From Gp13-AA77 sp035946575 (lineage in GTDB: Bacteria > Acidobacteriota > Terriglobia > UBA7540), in the NCBI GenBank assembly GCA_035946575.1, contig DASYZG010000094.1, positions 19,721 to 83,720 of the forward strand: a stretch of DNA of 64,000 nt, written 5' to 3'. Numbering within the stretch: the first letter of the stretch is position 1; each line of letters begins with the position of its first letter. Both the position numbers and the translations under genes were made by a program. The notes beneath the pieces were generated by a model. It saw only the letters and a program-made list of their open reading frames with translations. It was not told the DNA's origin and did no database searches. This document shows positions 8,697 to 18,043 of this stretch, one piece after another.

Positions 8697-8882
8697 TTTC
8701 GGACTCTCCTTGGAACGCGAGTCAGTGCCTGGCCTCCACTGAAGTGCTCCTCCGGCTGATGCCATGGACTCTCTGCCTCGGTCCGTAGAATCCTACGGTT
8801 TTACACTTTGAGACGTGTCACGGAGTTGTCAGGAGATTGTCAAAAGAGGTCGGGAGTCGGCAGTCGCGAGTCGGTGCTCCTG

Positions 8883-11051
8883 CTACTCGCGCCGCAGCAC
8901 CTCGACGTTGCCCAGCCTCCGCGACACCGTGACCGCGGCTGTATCACCCGCCCGTCGAATGGAAAGATCAATCACGGCATCGCCGACCTGGAGATTACCG
9001 ATTCTGAGCTTCTGAATCGACTCCGGCAGAAAGGGCCTTGTAAACGACACCCTCTGCTCGCGAGCGTCGATTGACATACCCAGGCATGATTCCAACACCA
9101 GAAAGACTGATGCGGCCGCCCAGCTCTGTGGCGAGCAGGCCACCGGGTAGAGTGTGGGACCCTCGCCCGGACGCCGGTCGAAACCGCAATACAGTTCCGG
9201 CAGCCGGTGAAGGCGAACGAAGATGCTGGCATCGAGCAGACTCGAGAGGATCCGGGCCGCGGCTGACTTGAAGCCGTAGCGCGACATACCCGCGGCGATC
9301 AGCGCGTTGTCGTGAGGCCAGATTGAGCCGTTGTGATACGACATCGGGTTGAAGCGCGCTTCGGAAGCGCTGAGAGTCCGGATTCCCCAGCCGGAGAACG
9401 AGTCGGCCTCGAGCAGAATCCGCGCCACCCGTTCAGCGCGCTCCTGGCCGGCGATTCCGGTGAAGAGGCAGTGGCCGGCGTTCGAGGCGCGCACCCGGCA
9501 GGGCTGCTTCTTCCCGTCCAAAGCCAGGGCGTAGGTGGAGAGGTCTTCACACCAGAACGCCTGCTCGAAGTGCTCGCGAAGCTGGCGCGCCTCTTCGCGA
9601 AGATCGTCCGCCCGTTTAGGAAAGTCCAGAGCACGCGCGATTTCGGCAGCGCCCTGTTTGGCCGCGTAAACATAGCCCTGCACCTCGCACAGGGCGATCG
9701 GCCCCTCGGCGATGCGCCCGTCGTTGTGGAAGACGGAATCGCTCGAATCCTTCCAGCCTTGCTGGACGAGCCCCGTGGGCGTGCGGCGCGCGTACTCGAC
9801 GAATCCATCGCCGTCCGCGTCGCCGTAGCGGTCGATCCAGTGGAGAGCGCGTTCGATAGGGGTCCAGATGGACGCCATGAAATCCCGGTCTCCGGTCCGC
9901 CGGTAGTACCGCCCCGCGAGCAGGACGAACAGGGGTGTGGCATCGACGCTGCCGTAATAGCACCGGAAGGGGACTTCATTCAGGACCGCCATCTCGCCCT
10001 GGCGCGTTTCGTGGAGGATCTTGCCAGGCTCGGCGTCGGACTCCGGGATCGAGCTCGTGGCCTGCGTCGCCGCGAGGTAGGAGAGAACTCCGCGCGCCAT
10101 GGCGGGATTCAGCCAGAGCGCCTCCATGGCGGTGACGATTCCGTCGCGTCCGAAAGGCGTGTTGAACCAGGGGACGCCCGCGTAGGGGTAAAGCCCGTGC
10201 GGGGTTTCGGTCATCATCATCCGGATGTCAGCCGTGGAGCGTTTCAACCAGTCATTGAGCTGCTCGTTGGAGCTGAAGATTCCGGGCACGCGTTCCTTGA
10301 CGGCGCGGATCGAGCCCGTGGCCTCGTCGCGAGCCGTGGCGTAATCCGAAGGCCGGCTGGCCTGGTCGCCGAGATCGCAGGAGACCGTGAGGAAGTGAGT
10401 CTGGTCCTCGTGCGGAGCAAGTGAAACGGCAAAGGCGAGAGTGGAGGGCGTGGTGGCGTGCGCGCCGTGCGAGCACTGCACGCGCGTCCGGCGAACCACC
10501 CCGTCGAGGCCCTTATAGCACAAGGCGATGGCGCCGTTTTCGGTGCTCCCGTTCCGAAACTCACCCCGGCGCTGACGCTTCTGACCGCGGACTTCGAAGA
10601 TGTCCGCAAAATCAGCGCCGAACTGGACGGAGAGAGTTACCTCGACCTTATTGAGACTGTAATTGGCGATTTTCAACTTCTCGTACTGGGTGCCCTGCCA
10701 GAGAAAGCGGCGGCGGGAGATATGCAGGCTTCCGCGGGGCACGAGGCCGCCGTCGCCCGCCTGCATATCGGGGTTGGTGAGGTCCACGGCCAGCAGGCCG
10801 TTGTCGTCCCTGACGGCCGAACTGAGCAGGACCGGCCGCTCCCCGCCCAGGCGCAGCACCCACTGTGAAAGGAAGCGGGTCTCGTGGTGATAAAGGCCCT
10901 GCGCGCCCTGGGCAAACGGGTCGAAGTCGCCGCGGCGGTCCGAGACCGCGAAGCTATCACCGTGTTTGAGGACCCGGGTGCGGTCGTCAGCGAGAGAGGA
11001 TGTCGACAGGATGTAGTACTGATTCTTTACGCTGATGACGTCGTCGCCCAA
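8883..11051 (-). CDS. Amylo-alpha-1,6-glucosidase / glycogen debranching-type protein
   Basis: A roughly 722-residue cytosolic protein. The N-terminal domain (FAVSDRRGDFDPFAQGAQGL, ETRFLSQW, residues about 30-220) matches the GDE_N_bis type. The C-terminal (alpha/alpha)6-barrel region carries WFNTPFGRDGIVTAMEALWL, YYGSVDATPLFVLLAGRYY, QGWKDSSDSVFHNDGR and SYHNGSIWPHDNALIAAGM, typical of glycogen-debranching and related glucosidases. It is expected to hydrolyse alpha-1,6 branches or trim related glucans. The reading frame starts at 11171, inside the upstream gene; the best start is a TTG at 11051 preceded by GGGAGGA, giving a 25-base overlap with the glycosyltransferase and probable translational coupling. 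No ATG is suitably placed. Confidence 0.87.
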   Translation of the reverse strand: MGDDVISVKNQYYILSTSSLADDRTRVLKHGDSFAVSDRRGDFDPFAQGAQGLYHHETRFLSQWVLRLGGERPVLLSSAVRDDNGLLAVDLTNPDMQAGDGGLVPRGSLHISRRRFLWQGTQYEKLKIANYSLNKVEVTLSVQFGADFADIFEVRGQKRQRRGEFRNGSTENGAIALCYKGLDGVVRRTRVQCSHGAHATTPSTLAFAVSLAPHEDQTHFLTVSCDLGDQASRPSDYATARDEATGSIRAVKERVPGIFSSNEQLNDWLKRSTADIRMMMTETPHGLYPYAGVPWFNTPFGRDGIVTAMEALWLNPAMARGVLSYLAATQATSSIPESDAEPGKILHETRQGEMAVLNEVPFRCYYGSVDATPLFVLLAGRYYRRTGDRDFMASIWTPIERALHWIDRYGDADGDGFVEYARRTPTGLVQQGWKDSSDSVFHNDGRIAEGPIALCEVQGYVYAAKQGAAEIARALDFPKRADDLREEARQLREHFEQAFWCEDLSTYALALDGKKQPCRVRASNAGHCLFTGIAGQERAERVARILLEADSFSGWGIRTLSASEARFNPMSYHNGSIWPHDNALIAAGMSRYGFKSAAARILSSLLDASIFVRLHRLPELYCGFDRRPGEGPTLYPVACSPQSWAAASVFLVLESCLGMSIDAREQRVSFTRPFLPESIQKLRIGNLQVGDAVIDLSIRRAGDTAAVTVSRRLGNVEVLRRE

Positions 11052-12109
11052 ATCATCCTCCCGGCGGAGAGATCTCCTCCCAGACTGTCGTCGAGGAGCC
11101 GCTCGTAAAGGGCTACGTAGTCCTGCGCCATGCGGCAGGCCGTGAATCGCTGATCGAAGGTTTGCCGGCACCGCTTCCGGCTCAGGCGCGAGATTCCCTG
11201 GACGGCCTGAACGGCCTGATCGACGCCGCCCACAATACGTCCTGAGACGCCCTCATCCACCACTTCGGGCACCGAGCCTCGCCGGAAAGCGATCACCGGC
11301 GTGCCGCAGGCCATGGCTTCAATCATCACCAATCCGAAGGGCTCCTCCCAATTGATCGGCGTCACGAGGGCCAGGGCGTTGCCCAGAAAATCATCCTTTT
11401 CCGAATCCGCGATCTCCCCGATGTACTGAATGAGGCGATGGTCGAGCAGCGGGCGGATCTCGCGCTGGAAGTATTCCTCGCCCACCCGGTCCACTTTGGC
11501 GGCAATGCGGAGTTCCACGCCGGCGCGTTTCGCGATCTCAATCGCGCTGTCCACGCCCTTCTCCGGCGATATGCGGCCCAGGAAGGCCAGATACTCCCCC
11601 GGCTTGGGATGGAAGTGATAGAGGTCCCGGGGCAGGCCGTGCTGGATGGTGCCCTGCCAGTTCAGCCAGGGCAGGGGCTTGCGCTGGGAATCGGAAATCG
11701 AGACCACCGGCATTTCCAGGTATTCGCGATAGAGCGGCACGAGGTCAGGGAGATCGAGCCGTCCGTGGAGCGTGGTCACGCTGGGCCGCGCGTGCCGGCG
11801 GGAGAGCGGGAAGTGCAGGTAATCGATATGAAAATGGATGACGTCAAATCCCCCGGCTTCCTTGAATACGCGTTCCAGCATGAGGACGTGATGCGCCAGT
11901 TGATCGACGCAACCTTTGTCGAGCCGGATCGCCTGGGGCCGCAGCGGGACCAGCCGGGCGTTCGTGACCGAGTCGCCGGTCGCGAACAAGGTGACGTTGT
12001 GCCCCTGGTGAACCAGTTCTTCGGTCAAATAAGAGACAACGCGCTCCGTCCCGCCGTACAGTTTGGGAGGAACACTTTCATAAAGCGGCGCAACTTGCGC
12101 AATTCTCAT
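11027..12109 (-). CDS. GT4-family glycosyltransferase
   Basis: A 360-residue group 1 (GT-B fold) glycosyltransferase. The N-terminal acceptor domain starts MRIAQVAPLYESVPPKLYGG, the pattern of GT4 enzymes; the C-terminal nucleotide-sugar domain has AFLGRISPEKGVDSAIEIAK and EEPFGLVMIEAMACGTPVIA, with the conserved EX7E-type glutamates. The donor and acceptor are not known. It overlaps the start of the debranching-type gene, so the pair probably works together on a glucan or storage polysaccharide; that is inference from context. The C-terminus is followed immediately by the GGGAGGA that serves the next gene. Confidence 0.9.
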   Translation of the reverse strand: MRIAQVAPLYESVPPKLYGGTERVVSYLTEELVHQGHNVTLFATGDSVTNARLVPLRPQAIRLDKGCVDQLAHHVLMLERVFKEAGGFDVIHFHIDYLHFPLSRRHARPSVTTLHGRLDLPDLVPLYREYLEMPVVSISDSQRKPLPWLNWQGTIQHGLPRDLYHFHPKPGEYLAFLGRISPEKGVDSAIEIAKRAGVELRIAAKVDRVGEEYFQREIRPLLDHRLIQYIGEIADSEKDDFLGNALALVTPINWEEPFGLVMIEAMACGTPVIAFRRGSVPEVVDEGVSGRIVGGVDQAVQAVQGISRLSRKRCRQTFDQRFTACRMAQDYVALYERLLDDSLGGDLSAGRMIWATTSSA

Positions 12110-12728
12110 AAGTAATCATCTCCGGACGTTCCCGATCTTCGGTCGAGTAAGTTGCTCTAAACGTGTTTTGAACGATCTTCCATGACCACGCCCTACCCGA
12201 GAGTCCTGTATTCCAGTTGCTTGGTCGCGTCCAGTGGTTGATGAACCGGGTGAGGAGAAGACTAAGGCGACCGTTCCAACCTGACGAATTGTGGTCTTAA
12301 GTCAGGCCGTACATGTACTTAGCTTAGATTCTCCCAGACGAGTTCTCAATCAGGCATGCTCTGTAGGACCGGGGGAGAACTACCGTAGAGAGCTGCGATT
12401 CCGAAGCCCCGGCGACACTGGAATCAAGCACCGGGTCCCGCTTGTGCGATTCCGGACACTCGCGCCGCGGTCTGGACGCTCCTGGTCGGCGCCGGTTGGC
12501 AGCGGTTTGTGCCAAAGGTCACGAGTTCATCAGCTTACGCTGGGCGCATGAGTGGTGAGCCGGATGCCTCCGGTTTGCGTAATCCCCGGCGTGCGCGACC
12601 TTCGTTGCCGGCCTGGGGCCGCCCCGCAAGCCGCACACCGCCGGGGTCGGCCGGCGGTGTTGCGAACGAAGCTGGCAGGTGTATTCTGAAATCGATCGAG
12701 CCAAACAGTCTCCGGCCGGAGGTCGTCC
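12110..12728. other. Intergenic region without a recognisable gene
   Basis: About 620 bases between the glycosyltransferase start and the ADOP permease start. It must contain two divergent promoters. I found no tRNA, no protein family motif and no strong hairpin. Short open frames here have no recognisable sequence. The last bases give GGCCGGAGGTC, a good ribosome-binding site for the gene at 12729. Confidence 0.6.
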
Positions 12729-15161
12729 ATGAGCAGCTTCATGCAGGATGTGCGCTTTGGCTGGCGCGCGCTGGGTAAGAATCCCGGCCTGACGGCAGTG
12801 GCGGTGATCGCGCTGGCCCTGGGGATCGGCGCCAACACCGTGATGTTCAGCACCGTGGAGGCCTGCGTCGTCCGGCCGTTCGCTTTCAGGGATCTCGACC
12901 GCGCCGTGGCCATCTGGGAGACGGCGCCCAAGCAGAACGAGAATCATATCAGCGCGGCGCCGGCCAACTTTCTTGACTGGCGCACCTGGAACCAGCGAGG
13001 CCGCGCCTTTGACCTGCTGGCGGCGACCCACGGATGGAACGTCAACCTGACAGGTTCCGGGGTGGCGGAGAGGGCGGAAGGCTCCCAGGTCACGCCGGAT
13101 TTCTTCGCCCTGCTCGGCATCGCGCCCCAGCTGGGGCGATCCATCGCCGCCGGCGACTATACTCCGGGCCGCGATTCGGTGATCGTCCTCAACTACCGGT
13201 TCTGGCAGCGGCGCCTGGGCGGCGACCGGCAGGTTGTCGGGCGCAGCCTGCTCCTGAACGGCGCCAAGTCCACCGTGATCGGCGTCATGCCCGTGGATTT
13301 CGACTTCCCTCCAGGCACTGATTTGTGGGCGCCGCTCGACCTCGCCGGCGCTCCGGGAGCTGATCGCAGCAGTCACTACCTCAAGGTGATCGGACGGCTG
13401 CGGGCCGGCATTCCGGCGGCGCAGGCGCAGGCCGATTTGAATGCCCTGGCGGCGCGCCTCGGCCAGGAGTATCCGGCTACCAACGCTAACCACGGCGTGC
13501 GCGTCATCGGCTTGGTCGAAGACATGACCGTCGGCACCCGGCAGTTTGTTCTGACCCTGATGGGAGCGGCGGTCTTCGTGCTTCTGCTCGCTTGCGCCAA
13601 CGTGACCAATTTGAACCTGGCGCGCGCGACCGCGCGGCAGAAAGAGGTTGCGCTGCGGATCGCGATGGGCGCCGGCCGCTGGAGAATCGTGCGGCAGTTC
13701 CTGGTGGAGGGCGTGCTGGTGTCGATGGCAGGTGCAGCCGGAAGCCTTCTGCTTGCCTCCTGGGCGCAACGCATCAGCATGCGGAGCATCCCGCCGTTCA
13801 TCGTGCAGCACGTGCCGGGCATCAAGTACCAGTCCATCGACTGGCGCGTGTTCGCCTTTACGCTCGTGATCGGCGTCGGCGCGGGAATCCTGGCCGCACT
13901 CGCCCCGGCCCTGCAGGCGTCGCACGCGGATGTGAATCAACTGCTGAAGGAGGGCGGACGCAGCGGGACCTCGGGCGCGGCTCACGCGCGCCTCCGCGCC
14001 CTGCTCGTCGCCTCCGAAGTGGCGCTGGCCCTGGTGCTGCTGGTGGGCGCCGGGCTGATGGCCAAGGGCTTCCGCCGCCTGCTCAATTCCGATCTGGGTT
14101 TCGACCGGTACCACGTCCTGACCTTCCACGTTGCTCTCGCGGAATCGAAGTATCGCGACGCCGCCGGCATCCGCGAGTTCTATGACCAACTGGTGGCGCG
14201 CGTCCAGGCTCTCCCGGGCGTGCAATCCGCGGCCGCCGTCGCCAGCCTGCCGGGGAGTTGGAATTGGGACGTGACCACCTACCGGGGCGAGGGCCAGCCT
14301 CCGGCGAAGCCCGGCGAGTTGCGGACGGCGATGTCGCAGGTCGCGACGCCGGATTTCCTTCGCGCGCTGCGCGTGCCGCTCCTCAAGGGACGATTCTTCA
14401 CCAGCCAGGACGGCCCCGAGGCTCCCCCGGTGGCGGTCATCAACGGGCAACTGGCGCAGGAGATCTGGCCGAACCAGGACGCGATCGGCAAGCGCATTCA
14501 ATTAGGAGGGGACAAGGAGCCCTGGCGCACCGTGGTCGGAATCGCCGGCGATTTCCGGCAGTCGTCGTTCGACACCTGGCCGGTCTCCGCGAGCTACGTA
14601 CCCTTTGCCCAGGTTTCCCCAGGTTCCATGGCTCTGGCCATCCGCACGGCGGGTGACCCTCTGGCGCTGGCGGCCGCGGCGCGCGCGGCCGTGGCCGCTA
14701 TCGATCCCGACCAGCCGCCTTACGAGATGCGCGCGCTCCAGCAGATCATCTCTGACAATGACAGCGGCGTCGAGTTCTCCGCCAAGTTCATGGTGGCTTT
14801 TGCCGTGATCGCGCTGATCCTGGCCGCCGCCGGCATTTTCGCGGTCATGGCCTACTCGGTACGCCAGCGGACGCACGAAATCGGCGTACGCATGGCCCTC
14901 GGAGCAAGGCGGTCCGACATGCTGCGCATGGTGATCGGCTACGCGCTCAAGCTGGTCGGTCTCGGCCTGCTGGTCGGCCTTCCCATCTCCATCGCCCTGA
15001 GCCGCATCCTTTCCACTGTGCTCTTCAAGGTCATCAGCATGGATATTCCTGTGCTTGCCGGCCTCACTTTGTTGCTGGCGCTGATCGCCGCCCTGGCGGC
15101 TTACGTCCCCGCGCTCTGGGCGTCAAAGGCCGATCCTATGGAAGCGCTGCGGTACGAATGA
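12729..15161 (+). CDS. ADOP-family duplicated ABC permease
   Basis: An 810-residue inner-membrane protein of the acidobacterial duplicated orphan permease type: two MacB/FtsX permease units in one chain without an encoded ATPase partner. The start DVRFGWRALGKNPGLTAVAV, then ALALGIGANTVMFS, is typical. Periplasmic MacB_PCD-like domains occupy about residues 60-270 and 480-660. Membrane blocks lie near 280-400 (with ATARQKEVALRIAMGAGR between helices), 420-440, and 695-800 (with VRQRTHEIGVRMALGARRSD). The ending ASKADPMEALRYE is the family end. The ATG follows CGGAGG. Function in the family is not established; roles in export or envelope maintenance are proposed by similarity to MacB. It is monocistronic by layout. 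Confidence 0.93.
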   Translation: MSSFMQDVRFGWRALGKNPGLTAVAVIALALGIGANTVMFSTVEACVVRPFAFRDLDRAVAIWETAPKQNENHISAAPANFLDWRTWNQRGRAFDLLAATHGWNVNLTGSGVAERAEGSQVTPDFFALLGIAPQLGRSIAAGDYTPGRDSVIVLNYRFWQRRLGGDRQVVGRSLLLNGAKSTVIGVMPVDFDFPPGTDLWAPLDLAGAPGADRSSHYLKVIGRLRAGIPAAQAQADLNALAARLGQEYPATNANHGVRVIGLVEDMTVGTRQFVLTLMGAAVFVLLLACANVTNLNLARATARQKEVALRIAMGAGRWRIVRQFLVEGVLVSMAGAAGSLLLASWAQRISMRSIPPFIVQHVPGIKYQSIDWRVFAFTLVIGVGAGILAALAPALQASHADVNQLLKEGGRSGTSGAAHARLRALLVASEVALALVLLVGAGLMAKGFRRLLNSDLGFDRYHVLTFHVALAESKYRDAAGIREFYDQLVARVQALPGVQSAAAVASLPGSWNWDVTTYRGEGQPPAKPGELRTAMSQVATPDFLRALRVPLLKGRFFTSQDGPEAPPVAVINGQLAQEIWPNQDAIGKRIQLGGDKEPWRTVVGIAGDFRQSSFDTWPVSASYVPFAQVSPGSMALAIRTAGDPLALAAAARAAVAAIDPDQPPYEMRALQQIISDNDSGVEFSAKFMVAFAVIALILAAAGIFAVMAYSVRQRTHEIGVRMALGARRSDMLRMVIGYALKLVGLGLLVGLPISIALSRILSTVLFKVISMDIPVLAGLTLLLALIAALAAYVPALWASKADPMEALRYE

Positions 15162-15281
15162 AGGCATCGAACGATGGAGCCATGGAGTCGATGAATCCAT
15201 GAGCCAACGGCTAAATGGCTCAATTTTTCCAACCGCCCGCCTGACTGTGGCATCTTAGTCGAAGTATCCTCGAAGGAGCCT

Positions 15282-17048
15282 ATGCGCCGCCGCCCGATCG
15301 TGCTGTCGCCGCTCTTGCCCCTGCTGATGGCGATGGCGCCGGCGATGCAGGCGCAAGCGAACGGCAGTGCGGCCCTGGGGTTGCCGGAAGCGCCCCGCGC
15401 CGTGAGCATTGACTTTGATTTTGTGGTCGCCGCGCAGGTGGCCGGAATCATCCAGGGCTCCCGGTCTTCCCAGCAGAATTCCGCCAGTACCGGCACATCG
15501 TCCATCGAGGGCACGGTCGCCGATGCCCAGACCGGCCAGCCGGTGCGCAAGGCCGAAGTGACTGCCTTCGCTACCGGCCAGGACGCGCCCGATCCACAGT
15601 CGATCGCCACCGACGCGAGCGGCCACTTCACGATCGGCGGCCTTCCGGCGGGCAAATATCGCCTCCGCGTCTGGGCCAATCGATTTGCGCCGCAGGCGTA
15701 TGGCGCCAGCCGCTCTGGCGACCGCGGCAAAACCGTGGACGTTGCCGCCGGCCAGCACGTCAGTGGTATCGATTTTCGCCTTGTTCCCTGCGGGGTGGTC
15801 ACCGGCGAAATTCACGATGAGAGCGGCGATCCTGTGGAGGGCGCCATGGTACAAGCCGTTCCCGTGGGCCGCCGGCGAGGGTTCCGCGGCGGCAGCCAGG
15901 GGCAGACGAACGATCTCGGCCAGTATCGCTTGTACAATCTGCCGCCTGGGAAATACATGATCGCGGCCATGATGCCGCGAGCTGAGGTGCGACAGCCGGG
16001 GACCGAGGAAGAAGCCTACGTCCCCACGTTCTACCCCGGCACCACCGATCCTGTCTCGGCCGCGGCCATCGCGGTCGATCCCGGCACCGAAGCCGAGGGA
16101 ATCGATATCGACGTGCACCCGGTGCGCGCGGTGCGAGTGAGCGGCAGCGTCATGAATTTATCCGGCGGCGGGAGCACCCAAAATGCCTACGTGATGCTGA
16201 TGCCCGCGGGCCTCGATCCCCGCCGCAGGCGGCCCTTTGGCATGATGACGGCGGGCCGCTACTCGGCGAGCGCCGCCGGGCCGCGCGGCGAATTCGAGAT
16301 CACGGGGGTTCCGGCCGGGTCCTACTGGGCCGTCGCCAATCTCCAGGACTCGCAGCGCCAATATGAGGGTCGGGTTCAGGTGCAGGTGGCCGACGCCGAC
16401 GTGCAGGGCGTAACGATACCCGTCAGCGCCGGAGCCAACCTTACCGGCCACGTGCGCGTGGACTCGCAGGGCCGGTTCGATTATTCCAAACTTACGGTGG
16501 CGGCTATGCCGACCGATGGCGTCGGCTTCGGCGGGCAGGGCGCGCAGGTCCGGCCCGACGGCAGCTTCACGCTCGAGAATGTGCCCGCCGGCAATTATCG
16601 CCTGAACGTCTCCGGTTATCCCGAGGGGTACTACTTGAAAGCCGTGCGCTTCGGCGGCGGCGACGTGCTCGATACGGGCCTGAGCGTGGACGCAACGAGC
16701 GGCGCGGCGCAGCTTGATATTCTCCTGAGCGCCGGCGGCAGCAGCGTCAGCGGCACGGTGATGAACGACGGGAAGCCGGCGCAGGCGACCGTCCTTTTGG
16801 TGCCCGACCCGCCCCACCGCGATCGCGAGGACCTCTACTCGGTGAAGAGCACCAAGTCCGACGGGTCGTTCAGCATGCCCGGTCTGCCGCCCGGAGATTT
16901 CAAGCTCTTCGCCTTCGAGGATCTCGATCCCGGCCTGATGGGCGATCCTTCGCTGTTGCAGCCCTACGAGTCCAAGGGTTCGGCTGTGCACCTCGACCAG
17001 GGTCAGAAGCAGACGGTGCAGCTGGAATTGATTCCGGCTCAGGAATAA
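15282..17048 (+). CDS. Secreted protein with multiple carboxypeptidase-regulatory-like domains
   Basis: A 588-residue exported protein. The N-terminus is a signal peptide (MRRRPIVLSPLLPLLMAMAP, cleavage near MQAQA). After a linker there are repeated beta-sandwich units of the CarboxypepD_reg type: SIEGTVADAQTGQPVRKAEV with GGLPAGKYRLRVWANRF, GVVTGEIHDESGDPVEGAMV with NLPPGKYMIAAM, then further units ending GVPAGSYWAV, NVPAGNYRLNVSGYP and GLPPGDFKLFAFED. Such domains bind or present surfaces outside the cell; no catalytic domain is visible. The ATG follows GAAGGAG. The roughly 120 bases upstream contain ATGG/ATTGAGCC-like repeat words. Partner genes are not evident. Confidence 0.85.
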   Translation: MRRRPIVLSPLLPLLMAMAPAMQAQANGSAALGLPEAPRAVSIDFDFVVAAQVAGIIQGSRSSQQNSASTGTSSIEGTVADAQTGQPVRKAEVTAFATGQDAPDPQSIATDASGHFTIGGLPAGKYRLRVWANRFAPQAYGASRSGDRGKTVDVAAGQHVSGIDFRLVPCGVVTGEIHDESGDPVEGAMVQAVPVGRRRGFRGGSQGQTNDLGQYRLYNLPPGKYMIAAMMPRAEVRQPGTEEEAYVPTFYPGTTDPVSAAAIAVDPGTEAEGIDIDVHPVRAVRVSGSVMNLSGGGSTQNAYVMLMPAGLDPRRRRPFGMMTAGRYSASAAGPRGEFEITGVPAGSYWAVANLQDSQRQYEGRVQVQVADADVQGVTIPVSAGANLTGHVRVDSQGRFDYSKLTVAAMPTDGVGFGGQGAQVRPDGSFTLENVPAGNYRLNVSGYPEGYYLKAVRFGGGDVLDTGLSVDATSGAAQLDILLSAGGSSVSGTVMNDGKPAQATVLLVPDPPHRDREDLYSVKSTKSDGSFSMPGLPPGDFKLFAFEDLDPGLMGDPSLLQPYESKGSAVHLDQGQKQTVQLELIPAQE

Positions 17049-17395
17049 CAGCGGCATCCAGGTGGAGATTCGATTCAGGGGCGAGCTCACGGCGGGCAGG
17101 GTGGTGCTCGGCCCCAACGATGTCGAACCTTCGCCGGGCGTAACGGCCCTGGAATCGGTGGGAATAACCGTTGATCCGGCTACCAGGACCGTGAAAAGTC
17201 TGCCTCCGGTGCCGTTGCAGAGGATGGTGGCATCGCAGCCATGGATGGTGTTATCGGGGCGGTTCGTGAACCGCCCCTGCGCCAAATTGACCCCGGCAGC
17301 CGTTTCAAAGGCAACTGGAGCGTCTGCGCACGCTACGGGCTCGAGGCGCCGGGATGGCTCTGGCCCAAAGTCTGGCGCTGCCAGGAGCCTTGACC
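17049..17395. other. Intergenic region with one REP-like palindrome
   Basis: About 350 bases between convergent genes. Apart from the palindrome at 17256-17277 I see no motif. A short forward frame (17062-17406) has no family resemblance and is not called. Confidence 0.55.
17256..17277. repeat. REP-like palindrome GGGGCGGTTC-GT-GAACCGCCCC
   Basis: Perfect 10-bp arms separated by two bases, in the convergent gap between the carboxypeptidase-regulatory protein and the PEP-CTERM gene. GC-rich palindromes of this kind are common in acidobacterial intergenic regions. No flanking T-run is present. Confidence 0.75.
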
Positions 17396-18043
17396 TCAGG
17401 CCCTAAGCAGCTTCGAGCGTCCGATGGCTCCAATGGCCAGCAGGCCGATTCCCACCAGAAGCAGTGAAGCCGGTTCCGGGACGGCCGAAGGCGATAAAAC
17501 AAGATCGCCGCTCGCCACCAGGCCGGATCCTGGAGCGGTCCCGTCCAGAGTGACCTGGTAGGTGCCGGTGTAATCGGTCGAGCCTGGAAGCCCGAGGAAG
17601 CTTAAGAGGGCGGAGTCCACGCTGCCGCTCGCAATCGTCGCCGAGATAAGCACGCTGTCGGAGCCCTGCACACCCGTCTGGTCGGAGCTGAACTCTCCGC
17701 TGAACAGAGTTACAGGAGTGCAAGACGTAGCCGGGGGAACACAACCGGTGATGATGAACGAGTTGGCGGCACTCGGCCCCCACGACCAGGGATCGGAAGT
17801 GGTTCCGCTTCCACCCAGAAACGAACCGCTGGTGAAAACTTCGTTAGCCATGGAAATCGTGTAGTCATTGGGGGAGCCCACCACCCTGACCGCCATCCCG
17901 AGAGAGGTTGCCGATAAGGTGCCGGACCCATTCCAGGACCAGGTTCCGCCGTTGCCGGAACCCTCAAAATCGATCGAGCTGCAGAACGCTGGCAAGGATG
18001 TGATCGACAGAACGACCGCTAGAACAGCTACTTTCTTCAACAT
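17396..18043 (-). CDS. PEP-CTERM sorting domain protein
   Basis: A 215-residue exported protein. The ATG at 18043 is preceded by AAGGAG and opens a signal peptide (MLKKVAVLAVVLSITSLPAF, cleavage near CSS). The mature part is rich in Gly, Ser and Thr, with predicted beta strands and one possible disulphide pair in TGCVPPATSCTP. The C-terminus is a classical PEP-CTERM anchor: SAVPEPASLLLVGIGLLAIG, then a basic RSKLLRA tail. Such proteins are recognised by an exosortase/EpsH system, cut and attached to surface polysaccharide. No exosortase gene is in the window. The frame is open to 18190, but the extra segment has no signal features. Confidence 0.88.
   Translation of the reverse strand: MLKKVAVLAVVLSITSLPAFCSSIDFEGSGNGGTWSWNGSGTLSATSLGMAVRVVGSPNDYTISMANEVFTSGSFLGGSGTTSDPWSWGPSAANSFIITGCVPPATSCTPVTLFSGEFSSDQTGVQGSDSVLISATIASGSVDSALLSFLGLPGSTDYTGTYQVTLDGTAPGSGLVASGDLVLSPSAVPEPASLLLVGIGLLAIGAIGRSKLLRA

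Noticed and set aside
12110..12728. tRNA or other RNA gene in the long gap
   Set aside because: No cloverleaf-like arms or conserved GTTCAA-type T-arm in a suitable arrangement was found.
12110..12728. Small minus-strand frame near 12324-12515
   Set aside because: Arg/Ser-rich, no start context and no recognisable motif.
12519..14501. 660-codon minus-strand frame opposite the ADOP permease
   Set aside because: Composition is low-complexity (Arg, Gly, His, Ala) and the plus strand encodes a complete conserved permease.
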